NCBI RefSeq assembly: GCF_009730915.1 | Contig: NC_052482.1 | Span: forward strand, 19,994,345-20,058,344 | Direction: 5' to 3' | Length of the DNA stretch: 64,000 nucleotides | Source: Dioscorea cayenensis subsp. rotundata | Taxonomy: Eukaryota > Streptophyta > Magnoliopsida > Dioscoreales > Dioscoreaceae | Notes under the pieces: generated by a model | The model's input: the letters and a program-made list of their open reading frames with translations, nothing else | Told to the model about the DNA's origin: nothing | The model's database searches: none | In this document: piece after piece, positions 11,606 to 22,811 of the stretch | How the letters are laid out: every line of letters begins with the position of its first letter | How positions within the stretch are numbered: the first letter of the stretch is position 1 | Made by a program: the position numbers and the translations under genes

Positions 11606-11914
11606 GTGCTGAGAAAGATTTAAACTTTATAAAATAAAATAAAATAAAAAGTTTGTGTCTTTTTCAAGACTAATGGTGGAAAATGTTGTTATTTTAACAT
11701 CTTTGGAAAATTTTCAAATAAATGCTTGCTCAAAGATTAACCGACGACTTGGGGTCGTCGTCTCAGCGACCCTGGAGTCTTTCTTCTCCCGCGTCAAGCT
11801 TATGCCTTTGAAAAATTCAAGCAGAAATGGTGTCCTTGGCATCGACTGCTGAGCAATCTCTATATTGCTCGGCATTGCTTCTCATAAACCCATCATCGCC
11901 TTTCTTTCCCCAAA

Positions 11915-14887
11915 ATGAACCCCCGACCTGTCTTACTTCTTCTTCTTGTCAGCTTGGTCTCATCCCAAGCTCATCAATGTCGCTCGGACCAGGCATTGGC
12001 TCTTCTCCAGCTCAAGAATGACTTCTCCTCGATGATCAGTTTAAGCCCTGCTTGGATTCCCGATACCAACTGCTGCAACTGGGACGGCGTCATCTGCGAC
12101 GCAGCATCGGGTTTTGTCATCTCCCTCGACCTCAGCAACCATAATATCTCTGGTGAAATCAGCTCCTTGCTTTTCGAGCTCACTTCACTTCAAAGGCTTA
12201 ATCTCGCCTATAATGTTTTCGACGGAAGTTCTCTTCCGCCCATGGGCTTTGAGAAGCTTGGTAATCTCACTCATCTCAACCTCTCCAACTCCGGTTTTGC
12301 CGGGCATGTTCCCAGCGGGATCTCTCGCCTCAAAAAGCTGGTATCTTTGGACTTATCCGCCTACTTTTTCGACGGAGAGGAGTTGGAAACCCCGGATCTC
12401 GGCGAACTCATCGGTAGGCTCTCTAACCTCCAGAAGCTGTATCTAGATGGGGTTAATCTTTCTAGCAATAGCAAGGATTGGTGTCAAGTTATCGCCAAAT
12501 CAGCTTCTGGGCTTCAAGCTCTCAGTTTGTCAGGTTGTTCGCTTTCGGGACCGATCCATGAGTCTTTGTCCAAGCTCCAGAATTTGTCAGTAATCCATCT
12601 CGACTTGAATCCTTTGTCTTCCGAGGTGCCTGAATTTTTTCAAAATTTCTCTTATCTGAATGAACTTAGTCTAATTGACTGTGAACTCTATGGATTGTTT
12701 CCGCCTGGTGTGTTTCAACTGAGGAATTTAAAAGCTCTTGATGCGTCCCTCAATCCGATGCTCTCGGGGTATTTGCCAGTATTCCCCAAAGAGAGTGTTT
12801 TGGAGAAGTTGATCCTTGAGTACACAAATTTTTCAGGTAGTTTGCCGGAATCTTTGGGAAATTTGAAGTCTTTGACAAAGTTGGCTCTTACAAGTTGTAA
12901 CTTCTCTGGGCCGATTCCCTTTTCCTTTGGAAAACTCAACCAGTTGATTCATTTGGACCTCTCGTTCAATGGTTTCACTGGCAAAATTCCTCCAAAGGTG
13001 GGTGGCGAGAGAATCTCACAAATCATTCTGTCTCATAATGGCTTTATTGGAGGCATACCTCAATCTTTTGGAGGGCTTCAGAATCTCAGAAACCTTGACT
13101 TGAGTAATAATGCACTCAATGGATCAATCCCAGTAACTTTGTTCACACTCCCGGCATTGCAAGTGTTGCAGTTAAACCGAAACAAATTCTCCGGTGAGCT
13201 GGAAGAGTTCTCCAATGTGTCTTCTTCATTGGAGGATGTTGATTTGAGTGACAATGAACTTCAAGGAAATATTCCAAAGTCGATTTTTGAGCTTTCAAAT
13301 CTGAAGTATCTGTCATTGGCTTCAAACAACTTCAAGGGCACATTGGAACTGGACCTGATAGGGTGCATGAGGAGTCTTTCATACTTGGATCTCTCAAGCA
13401 ACAAGTTGTCCATATCAAATGGCTCTGGTAATTCTTCTCTCCTCTTTCCCTCCATTACTACTCTGAAATTGGTATCATGCAACCTGACCATCATCCCTCC
13501 TTTCTTGGAACATAAGCTTGACATGACCTTCCTTGACCTCTCAAACAATCAAATTGGTGGTGCTATACCAAAATGGATATGGAGCATTGGGAATTCAGGT
13601 CTCTCTTACTTGAATCTGTCTTACAACCTTTTCACTTACGTTGATGTTCCTTATGCTCCTCCCCTCAATTTTTCAATGAATTCCTCCTCAATGATTCTTG
13701 ATCTCCATTCCAACTTGCTTCGAGGTCCAATTCCTCTCCCCCCACCAAACACCCTAATTTTGGACTACTCAAACAACTTCTTCACATCTTCCATCCCATC
13801 CAACTTCTCTTCATACCTCCCCTTCACTCTCTTCTTCTCCTTGTCCAACAATAGCGTTGCTGGAAATATCCCACCGTCCATTTGCAATGCCACCTATCTC
13901 CTAGTTCTCGATCTTTCAGACAACAGCTTTAGTGGTTCAATTCCAGAATGTCTCCTTAGAGAAGTTTCTGATCTACAAGTACTCAATCTAAAGGGAAACC
14001 AGCTTGAAGGTCCTTTACCGCAGAATGTTGGCTCACAGTGTAGTCTGAGGACATTAAATCTCAACGGCAACAAGTTGGAAGGCAAATTGCCTAGATCATT
14101 GGCTAACTGTGGCAGTCTGGAGGTTCTGGATCTAGGACAAAACAAGTTCCAGGATTCTTTTCCCTATTGGTTGGGAACTATTTCTGCTTTGAAAGTCCTT
14201 GTTCTCAGGTCAAATGAATTCTACGGCCAGCTTGGGCATCCTCCCGGAAGGAATTACACATTTGCGAATCTACAAATCTTTGATATCTCAGCCAACAACT
14301 TCAGTGGCAGTCTGCCACAGGAGTGTTTTGAAAATTTGAAAGCAATGAGGGAAGATCCAGAGCTATCCGACCCGACCATTGGTGTTGAGTATCTTCATTT
14401 CAGTTCCAGCGACCGCTATCAAGACTCAGTCACACTGACATCCAAAGGCTTAGTTTTGACTTTTGTAAAGATGCTGGCAATTTTGAGAACCATCGACTTC
14501 TCAAACAATCAATTTGAAGGTGGTTTGCCTAAAAGCTTTGGGAACCTTACAGCGCTCCAGATGCTAAACATGTCACACAATAATTTCACAGGACCAATTC
14601 CATCAGAGCTTGGAAATTTGGTTCAATTAGAAGCATTAGATCTCTCTCGCAACCAATTCTCTTTGGAAATTCCGCAGTCTTTGATTTCCCTGCACTTCCT
14701 ATCCTTCTTAGACCTTTCGTACAACAAGTTAGTGGGAAGAATACCATTTTACGGTCAGTTCTCTACATTTTCAAATTCTTCCTTCGAGGGTAATGCAGGA
14801 TTATGCGGGATCCCATTATCCAAGCAATGTCCTGATTCTAGTCCAGCACCGTCTCCTACTTATCTATTCTCGGAGTCTGACCATTAG
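11915..14887 (+). CDS. LRR receptor-like protein (RLP), truncated before the membrane anchor
   Basis: Extracellular leucine-rich-repeat protein of the plant RLP class; known members sense microbial or endogenous ligands at the plasma membrane with SOBIR1-type partner kinases. It has 990 residues in one exon. A signal peptide covers residues 1-19 (hydrophobic, ending SSQA). The LRRNT cap has NCCNWDGVIC (about 50-60), followed by some 28-30 LRRs of the LxxLxLSxNxxxGxIP type. A non-LRR island (about 805-850, SSSDRYQDSVTLTSKGL) comes before the last four LRRs, then the C-cap FEGNAGLCGIPLSKQC (near 955). The frame ends at TAG (14885-14887). The duplicate has GAG at that codon and continues through a transmembrane helix. 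As written the product would be secreted and unanchored. The Met at 11915 gives a proper signal peptide. The ligand is unknown. Confidence 0.9.
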   Translation: MNPRPVLLLLLVSLVSSQAHQCRSDQALALLQLKNDFSSMISLSPAWIPDTNCCNWDGVICDAASGFVISLDLSNHNISGEISSLLFELTSLQRLNLAYNVFDGSSLPPMGFEKLGNLTHLNLSNSGFAGHVPSGISRLKKLVSLDLSAYFFDGEELETPDLGELIGRLSNLQKLYLDGVNLSSNSKDWCQVIAKSASGLQALSLSGCSLSGPIHESLSKLQNLSVIHLDLNPLSSEVPEFFQNFSYLNELSLIDCELYGLFPPGVFQLRNLKALDASLNPMLSGYLPVFPKESVLEKLILEYTNFSGSLPESLGNLKSLTKLALTSCNFSGPIPFSFGKLNQLIHLDLSFNGFTGKIPPKVGGERISQIILSHNGFIGGIPQSFGGLQNLRNLDLSNNALNGSIPVTLFTLPALQVLQLNRNKFSGELEEFSNVSSSLEDVDLSDNELQGNIPKSIFELSNLKYLSLASNNFKGTLELDLIGCMRSLSYLDLSSNKLSISNGSGNSSLLFPSITTLKLVSCNLTIIPPFLEHKLDMTFLDLSNNQIGGAIPKWIWSIGNSGLSYLNLSYNLFTYVDVPYAPPLNFSMNSSSMILDLHSNLLRGPIPLPPPNTLILDYSNNFFTSSIPSNFSSYLPFTLFFSLSNNSVAGNIPPSICNATYLLVLDLSDNSFSGSIPECLLREVSDLQVLNLKGNQLEGPLPQNVGSQCSLRTLNLNGNKLEGKLPRSLANCGSLEVLDLGQNKFQDSFPYWLGTISALKVLVLRSNEFYGQLGHPPGRNYTFANLQIFDISANNFSGSLPQECFENLKAMREDPELSDPTIGVEYLHFSSSDRYQDSVTLTSKGLVLTFVKMLAILRTIDFSNNQFEGGLPKSFGNLTALQMLNMSHNNFTGPIPSELGNLVQLEALDLSRNQFSLEIPQSLISLHFLSFLDLSYNKLVGRIPFYGQFSTFSNSSFEGNAGLCGIPLSKQCPDSSPAPSPTYLFSESDH

Positions 14888-15064
14888 CCAAATTGGCTGT
14901 TTATATTTGTAGAATTGGGATTCATAGTAGGCTTAGCCATAGTGTTTGGATCTCTGATGCTATGGAGAAGTTGGAGAACATGGTACTTTGAGAGAGTTTA
15001 TCGGTTACTTGGTTATCACCATTCCGACAAATTATACAAAGAAGATTTGGTATATGCATCATAA
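14888..15064 (+). pseudogene. Untranslated transmembrane/tail remnant of RLP copy 1
   Basis: In the same frame, directly after the TAG, the sequence still encodes PNWLFIFVELGFIVGLAIVFG, then LMLWRSWRTWYF and a short tail, to a TAA at 15062-15064. It matches the C-terminus of copy 2. Only the one stop separates it from the RLP frame, so the loss of the anchor is recent or depends on readthrough. Confidence 0.85.
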
Positions 15065-15092
15065 ACATGTCGATGATTCTATGTTTTACATT

Positions 15093-15560
15093 CACTACAA
15101 GAAAAATTATCGCTTTAGAAAGCATGATTTCGTTTCTAATCCGTTCCTAAAAGTGAATTAGCAACGGATCGAAACGGAATTTATCTGTTTTTGAATACCC
15201 TTGTTTCTAATTTGAATAGAAACAGAAAAATATTCTGTTTCTAAATTTAGAAACGGATTGGAAACGGAAAGCATTATATTTCTAATTTTTGAAAAATTAA
15301 AACGGAATAAGATGTGTTGCTAATCCGTTTCTAAATTACAAAAATAGAAATGGATTCCAAACGGAATATTTTCTGTTTTATTTTTATTCCCCTATTAGAA
15401 ACAATAGCTTTTTTGTTCCTAATCCATTCCTAAAGTTTTTTTAAAAATAAAAACAATATTCAAACAAATAAATCCGTTTCTAATCCGTTTCTAACATTTA
15501 AGTCAATAAAATAAAATAAAAATTATATCCCTAATTTTTAAAAAAACCCCGCTACATAAA
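15093..15560. mobile_element. CACTA-like transposon end with subterminal repeats
   Basis: Begins CACTACAAGAAAAATTATCG, the typical terminal motif of plant CACTA elements. It is followed by about 450 bp densely filled with TTTCTAATCCGTTTCTAA-like direct and inverted short repeats, as in CACTA subterminal regions. The paralogous flank (21960) continues without it, which fixes the border. No matching TTCTTGTAGTG end was found before 18140, so the element is truncated or its other end has decayed. Confidence 0.7.
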
Positions 15561-18139
15561 TTTTTAACCTAGAACACCAACAAATAAGATAAACTCATCA
15601 ATTCATACAAAAAAGAAATATTTAAGTATATATGTTCAACACAAAAATAATAAGTATACGACAAATACAACTATAAGCCAACATCATGATCGCCAACTAG
15701 AATAATACAACAAATTGAATTTTGTTACAATTAGCACCAAACAAATTCTTTATAATTTAAAAGCACATTTATATAAATATTAAACAAATTACCAATCTAT
15801 CCGCATGGGAAGCATGAGAAATGGAACCTCATGTGTGTCGGGATATACCAGATCCAGTCCCCGCAATCTCCGTGAGTCGGTTTACGGTAGCTTTCTCACA
15901 CCGAGTTTTTAAATTCGGAGAATTCCATGCCTACACATGAATTGAGAACTCAAGAAAGAGGTGATACCTTCTCTTTACCAACAAACAATTGAGAACTCAA
16001 CTACTTTCGCCCCATCAATTGAGTGGACCGATGGAAAGCATGTTGTTGCTAGCCCCATTGCCTACACATGGACATAATAATAATTAATTAAAAATAATAA
16101 TATATATATTAATAGAATATAATGGTACTAATTTAATAGAAAGATTAGGAGAAAAATAGAGGGGAAAAGATAGTGATGAAGTTTTCTAATTGATGTGATA
16201 TGTGGAACTTGGTGTGAATTGGATATATTTTATATATCCTTTTTGGTGGTGTGTGTCCATGTGTGTGTATATATATATAGGGCTAAAGTTAGGCACTGGT
16301 TTAGCAATAAAGATGATGGGGCATATTATTCATTCTTGATTGCAAATATATTCCTCATATGGATGGCATTAACTACTGCATGATGATTTATTGAGAATAG
16401 ATCATACTAAATAAATACAGCTCATTTAAAAATTATCATTACTCCTGAACTCTTCTTTGGTTTCCACCTCATCAATATATAATGAAGTTTTTAAGAATGA
16501 GAGAAATAATGATACAAGATGAGCAATTAATTGTCTATTAGAATGCTTCTTAAGACTAATTAATGCATATATACTTAAGGTACGTATCTCTCTCTCTCTA
16601 TTTTATTTTTTAAAAGACAATTATTTTAAATAATATAATTTTTATTTGAGAATTTAAATGCAAAAGACTATATTCTACAAATGGATATTAAGGGAAACAA
16701 ATGACCTATGTTTAAGAATGGCAACATATGAAAAAAATGATTGCATAAGCTATCTAGTTGCATGTATGAATGTTGAATGCTGCTGTATTCATAGAATGTG
16801 TTGATGACTTGAGAGAACAAAAGTCAGATAATTATTAAACATACAGTACGAGACAATGAAGTTGTCAAAAAGCAAAAAAATTTATCCATGATCCAAAAAG
16901 CTTATAAACTACCAGGTTTCAGAGATTCATCAAGCCAAGCCGCTAGGAGCTCGGTTCGGAACTTGTTCATTAAGCAAACGAGGTCCAACATGAATCGACT
17001 TTCAAGCTTGAGTAGCTAATCAAATTAAGCTCGAGCCTCATACTACTCGACTCATCAAGGCTCACGAGCTTACTAAATGAGTTCACTCACGAGCCAATTC
17101 ATTAATCATGATCTAATAATACTAAATGAAACATAAATATTAATATTAATATAAATTTGATTATATGTATAATGAATTTCAATATAAAAATAATATTGAA
17201 ATTAGTTGAAAGAAACATTGAGAATGTTAAGAAGCATAAATCATGTAATATACTTTCATTTACTTGCCCTTAAAGAGAGTTTTTCAATTTTTAAGTAAGC
17301 TCATGAGCGGGAGGCTTGTGAGTTGTTATGCGAGCTCACGAGTCTTAAAAGAGCCGAGTAGTGTGAGACTCGTGCTTGGCTCGATTAGCTATTCAAACTC
17401 GAACTAGGCTTGTTTGCTCAAAGAACGAGGTTTTTCTAGAATTGAGCTCCCGAGTAGCTCACGAACAACTTGGCTCTTTGGCAGCCCCTACATATGATTT
17501 TTGGCTCAAATATTTTTTTGAGCCGAGCTCAAATCGAGCCTCGAGCTAAGTTTTTACAAATTCGAGACAAGCTTGAGCTTAGAATTTCGAGCTCAAGTTT
17601 ACAAACAATTCCTGCCAAGCCAAGCTTAAACACTTCAAAGCTCTACTCAACTCAGACTTCATTGCACCCCTAGGACCATAATGGGTATAAGCTTCATCTA
17701 AATTATTTCGTAAAGCATCAAACTAGAAAGCAAAAAAATTGACACTAATGAGCAGCTGATGTTTGTCATGACTCATGCATTAGGTTTCGATGAATTGATA
17801 ACTGAATCGAGAAATCAATATTGAAAGGTAACAAAAAGGTAGGATGCAAACCACATAACATCATTTGCGAGGCACATCGAGACAGCTTACTTGAAAAGGT
17901 CCCGGTCCCGGAATGCATGAAAAAAACTATCTACTGAGTGACACGCCTGGTTTATGACAGGTAACCTTAATATTTCCAAATGATACCATCATATCATAGA
18001 AAAACAAGCAGAGTAGGACTTAAATAGCTCTCAAATGTATAAAGTGAAACCAGTTATCTAAAAATTGTTCAAACTAAATAAATAATAAGGCGCTTCCTTT
18101 TGAAGGCGCTTCCTTTTCTTTTGTTTTCTTTTGAAGGGA
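15561..18139. other. Spacer between the RLP copies, no gene seen
   Basis: The first part may be the interior of the CACTA-like element (a stretch of higher complexity at 15800-16060). Microsatellites lie near 16266-16278 and 16586-16600. The rest is AT-rich apart from the GAGCTC-rich block given separately. Confidence 0.5.
16925..17672. mobile_element. Probable non-autonomous DNA transposon block, GAGCTC/CGAGCC-rich
   Basis: Dense GAGCTCG, GAGCC and AAGCTTGAG motifs occur in both orientations on either side of an AT-rich centre (17100-17280). CCCCTA motifs end two sub-blocks (GGCAGCCCCTA near 17483, GCACCCCTA near 17665). The layout resembles widespread plant hAT-like or unclassified non-autonomous elements. 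I could not fix the termini or a target duplication. Confidence 0.4.
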
Positions 18140-18534
18140 ATGTTGAGAAAGATTGAAACTTTTCAAAATAAATAAATAAATAGATAAATAAATAATAAGG
18201 GACTGGTTTTTGTTCATGGCTTGCGGATCTTTCTGCAAGGTTTTTAAGTCTTGACAGGCAAAATGATTCAAAGTTCGAGTCTTTTTCAAGATTAATGGTG
18301 GAAAATGATGTTATTTTAACATTTTCTTTGGAAAATTTTCAATTAAATGCTTGTTCAAATGATCCTCCAACGACTTGGGGTCGTCGTCTCCCCCGAGTCT
18401 TTCTTCTCCAGCGTCAAGCTTATGCATGGGAAAAATTCAAGCAGAAATGGCCTCCTTGACATCGACTGCCAATCAATCTCTATATTGCTCGGCATTTGCT
18501 TCTCATAACCCATCATCGTCTTTCTTTCCCCAAA

Positions 18535-21500
18535 ATGAACCCCCGAACTGTCTTACTTCTTGTTCTTGTGAGCTTGGTCTCTTCCCGAGCTCATCAATGT
18601 CGCTCGGACCAAGCATTGGCTCTTCTCCAGCTCAAGAATGACTTCTCCTCGATGATCAGTTTTAGCCCGCCATGGATTCCCGATACCAACTGCTGCAACT
18701 GGGACGGCGTCATCTGCGACACAGCATCGGGTTTTGTCATCTCCCTCGACCTCAGCAACCATAATATCTCTGGTGAAATCAGCTCCTCGCTCTTCGAGCT
18801 CACTTCCCTTCGAAGGCTTAATCTTGCCAACAATGCTTTCTACGGAAGTCCTCTTCCACCCGTAGGCTTTGAGAAGCTTGGTGATCTCACTTATCTCAAC
18901 CTCTCCAACTCCGGGTTTGCCGGACAAATCCCCAGCGGGATCTCTCGCCTCAAAAAGCTGGTATCTTTGGACTTATCCACGTTCTTTTTCGAGCAAGGGG
19001 AGCTCAACATCCCAGATCTCCGAGTTCTCATTGAAGGGCTCTCTAATCTCAAGGAACTGTATCTAGATGGGGTTGTTGGAGAAGATGAAGTAAACCTGTA
19101 TCAAAAAGGGTACTTACCCTGGTTCTCAGGTTGATAGTAAGCCTAGATAGAGAGGAGGACAAAACAGAGACAAAAAGAACAAGAGATTTCTCTTGATTAA
19201 CAGCTTATTCATGGAACCCGAATCCAGCAACCATGCTTCACCTCCACTCTTCTATCCTTCTCGAATGCAGCCAACGCACGGCCCGCTCTCACCCCATCAT
19301 CAATCAGCATCAACAGGGGTTAATCTCTCTAACAATAGCATGGATTGGTGTCAAGTTATCGCCGAATCAACTCCTGGGCTTCAAGCTCTCAGTTTGTCTG
19401 GTTGTTCGCTTTCGGGACCGATCCATGAGTCTCTGTCCAAGCTCTGGAATTTGTCAGTAATCTATCTCTATTCGAACAATTTGTCTTCCGAGATACCTGA
19501 GTTCTTTGGAAATTTCTTGCACCTGAATGAATTGGGTCTAAGCTATTGCAAACTCCATGGGTTGTTTCCCAACAAAATGTTCCAACTGAAAAATTTGAGA
19601 GTCCTTGAGCTTGCTGGCAATTCAAAACTTTTGGGCTTTCTACCAGTGTTTCCAAAACATTCTCCTTTGGAGAGTTTGGACATTGGGAGCACGAATTTTT
19701 CAGGTACTTTGCCAGAATCTCTGGGAAATTTGAAGTCTTTGAAAAAGCTGTATCTTATGGATTGCCATTTCTCTGGACTAATACCCCATTCCATTGGGAA
19801 CCTGACCCAGTTGGTTTACCTGGACCTCTCCCTCAATGGTTTCACCGGTGCAATACCTCCGTTGGTGGGGGAGAGAGGATTTCAGAGATTGTTCTTTCTC
19901 ACAATAACTTAACAGGTATGATCCCTCATTCTTTTAGCAGACTTCCGAATCTCAGAAAGCTTCAGCTTGAGTATAATTCTCTCTCTGGATCAATCCCTGT
20001 AACATTGTTTGCACTCCCGTCATTGCAAGTGCTGCTGCTAAACCAAAACAAGCTATCCGGTCAGCTGGAGGAGATCCCTGAGGCATCCCTCTTATTGGAT
20101 ACTGTTGATTTGAGCGACAATGAACTTCAAGGAGATATTCCAAAGTCAATTATTAAGCTTTCAAATCTTAAGTATCTGTCATTGGCTTCAAACAACTTCA
20201 AGGGCACATTGGAACTGGACCTGATAGGGCGCATGAGGAGTCTCTCATATCTGGATCTCTCAAGCAACAAGTTGTCCATATTAAATGGTTCTGGTAATTC
20301 TTCTCTCCTCTTTCCCTCCATTACTACTCTGAAATTGGTATCATGCAACTTTGACCATCATCCCTCCTTTCTTGGAACATAAGCTTGACATGACCTTCCT
20401 TGACCTCTCAAACAATCAAATTGGTGGTGCTATACCAAAAATGGATATGGAGCATTGGGAATTCGGTCTCTCTTACTTGAATCATCTTACTGACCTTTTT
20501 CACTTTTTGTTGATGGTCCTCTTCCCACTTTTTCAATGTATCTCTCCTCAATAATTCTTGATCTCCATTCCAACTTGCTTGAGGTCCAATTCCTCCCCCA
20601 CACAAACACTATAATTTTTGGACTTCTCAAACAACTCCTTCACATCTTCCGTCCCATCCAACTTATCTTCCTACCTCCCCTTCACTCTCTTCTTCTCCTT
20701 GTCTAACAATAATCTTACTGGAAGCATCCCAACATCCATTTGCAATGCGACTTATCTCCAAGTTCTCGATCTTTCGGACAACGACTTTAGTGGTTCAATT
20801 CGAGAATGTCTCTTGAGAAGTTTCGATCTACAAGTACTCAATCTAAAGGGAAACCGACTTGAAAGTTCTTTACCGCAGAATGTTGGCTCACAGTGTAGTC
20901 TGAGGACATTAAATCTCAACGGCAACAATTTGGAAGGCAAATTGCCTAGATCATTAGCTAAGCGTGGCGATCCGGAGGTTACGGATCTAGGACAAAACAA
21001 GTTCCAGGATTCTTTTCCCTATTGGTTGGGAAATATTTCTGCTTTAAAAGTCCTTGTTCTCAGGTCAAATGAATTCTACGGCCAGCTTGGGCATCCTCCG
21101 GGAAGGAATTACACATTTGCGAATCTACAAATCTTTGATATCTCGACTAACAACTTCGGTGGCGATCGCCCCTTTTGGAGTGTTTTGAAAATTTGAAAGC
21201 AATGAAGAAATATCCAGAGCTATCCGACCCGACCATTGCTGTTGAGTATCTTCAGTTCAGTTCCAGCGACCGCTATCAAGACTCAGTCACAGTGACATTC
21301 AAACGCTTAGATTTGACTTATGTAAAGGCACTGGGAATTTTGAGAATCATTGACTTCTCAAACAATAGATTTCAAGGTAGTTTGCCTAAAAGCTTTGGGA
21401 ACCTTACAGCGCTCCAGATGCTAAACATTTCACACAATAATTTCACAGGACCAATTCCATCAGAGCTTGGAAACTTGGTTCAATTAGAAGAATTGGATCT

Positions 21501-21882
21501 CTCTTGCAACCAATTCTCAGAGGAGATTCCAGAATCTTTGGTTTTCCTGCACTTTCTATCCTTCTTGGACCTTTCAAATAACAAGCTAGTGGGAAGAATA
21601 CCACTGGACAGTCAGTTCTCTACATTTTCAAATACTTCTTTTGAGGGTAATACAGGATTATGTGGGAGCCCATTATCCAAGCAATGTGCTGATTCTAGTC
21701 CACCTTCTCCTACTTTTCTATTCTCCGAGTCTGACCATGAGCCAAATTGGCTGTTTATATTTGTAGAATTGGGATTCATAGTAGGCTTAGCCATAGTGTT
21801 TGGATCTCTGATGCTGTGGAGAAGTTGGAGAACATGGTATTTTGACAGAGTTGATCGGTTACTTGGCTATCATCATTCTTAA
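18535..21882 (+). pseudogene. LRR receptor-like protein pseudogene (tandem duplicate)
   Basis: Same architecture as the upstream RLP: signal peptide, NCCNWDGVIC cap, LRRs, island (SSSDRYQDSVTVTFKRL), GLCGSPLSKQC cap, then an intact membrane helix (LFIFVELGFIVGLAIVFGSL) and short basic tail ending at 21882. The frame is broken at 19074 by a solo LTR; near 19866 (one G lost from a G run, shifting GGERIS); near 20349 (CC to CTTT change); by several indels between 20440 and 20640; and near 21165. No long product is possible. The first open part (18535-19134) would encode a roughly 200-residue secreted LRR fragment that ends inside the LTR. In-frame Met codons exist 13 codons upstream of 18535. 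Confidence 0.9.
19074..19315. mobile_element. Solo LTR (242 bp) inside an LRR exon
   Basis: Starts TGTTGGAGAAG and ends ATCAACA (TG...CA with short inverted ends). It is flanked by a perfect 5-bp duplication GGGGT (19069-19073, 19316-19320). Copy 1 of the RLP has the uninterrupted site (GGGGTTAAT). The size and the AAGAGATTTCTCTTGATT-like interior suggest a Ty1-copia LTR, but the family is not proven. Confidence 0.9.
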
Positions 21883-22062
21883 AAAAAAAAAAAACAAATG
21901 ATACAAAGAAGATTTGGTATATGCATCATAAACATTTCGATGATTCTATGGTTTATATTATACTTTTTGGCATGATTTGCTTTTCTAGAATTCATAGTTA
22001 ATACATGTCAAGAAGTCCCCATATTCTTGCTTATCTGTTATCAGTGAACTCTATTCTATTTA

Positions 22063-22808
22063 GGTAGTGTTTGTTTGGAGGGTTTTTGAGTTACATGTAA
22101 CTTGAGTTACTAGGTTTTCTGAAATCCAGTGTTTGGTTCACATGATTTCAAAAATCAATGTAACTCATATTACGTCCAATGAGGGATTTAGTTTTACGGC
22201 CAAATTGGGCGTAAAACCAAATCCCTTATCTTTAAATTTCTTTAAATGCATAACTTGTGACCTATATGTGACCAATTAAAGAAAAATAAATATGATTAAA
22301 CATTTATGGATATTTTTGTGGAGTGAAAAATTATAAAATTTAATAATAAATTTAATAATTACTTTGATAATTAATTTAATAATAAAATTAAGAGTTAAAA
22401 TGATTAATGCGATAATTAAAATCATTAATAACATGCTAAAAATATATAAAAAGTACAAAATACTTTTTTTATGGGTTAAAAATTAAATTTAAAAATTATA
22501 AAATATAATAAAATAAATAAATAAATATACTAATAAATTTAATAACTAATTTAATAATTAAATTAATAATTAAATTAATTGATACGGTACTTAAAATCAT
22601 TAAAATATTTATAATGTAAAAAAATTTCAAATTTCAAATTTATAAATATCTCTAATCAAATATAAAATCCTATAATACAACATCTACAGTACATCTATCC
22701 AAACACTTTAGATTTGATTGCTATTTGTATTATAAAATCCATGGATTTTCAGTTACATTGTAACTAGAAATCCATTGTATTTACAGTTACACTGAACCAA
22801 ACGCCCCC
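22063..22808. mobile_element. PIF/Harbinger (Tourist-like) non-autonomous element, 746 bp
   Basis: The ends are GGTAGTGTTTGTTTGGAG and, inverted, GGGGGCGTTTGGTTCAG. Both sides carry the TTA target duplication (22060-22062, 22809-22811). The interior is AT-rich with no transposase. Imperfect ends indicate age. Confidence 0.75.
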
Positions 22809-22811
22809 TTA

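Larger units (their letters stand above)
11606..15092 (+). repeat. Tandem segmental duplication, copy 1 (RLP gene and flanks)
   Basis: Aligns in order with 18140-21959. Shared upstream blocks include CTTTTTCAAGA, TAATGGTGGAAAATG, GACTTGGGGTCGTCGTCTC and TCTATATTGCTCGGCATT; the whole gene and the 3' flank to GATGATTCTATG are also shared. The left border coincides with the MULE target site and the right border with the CACTA-like end. Confidence 0.9.
18140..21959 (+). repeat. Tandem segmental duplication, copy 2
   Basis: Counterpart of 11606-15092. It carries about 100 bp extra near 18170-18275, the solo LTR in the coding region, and neither the MULE nor the CACTA-like end. These differences order the events: duplication first, insertions later. 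Confidence 0.9.
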
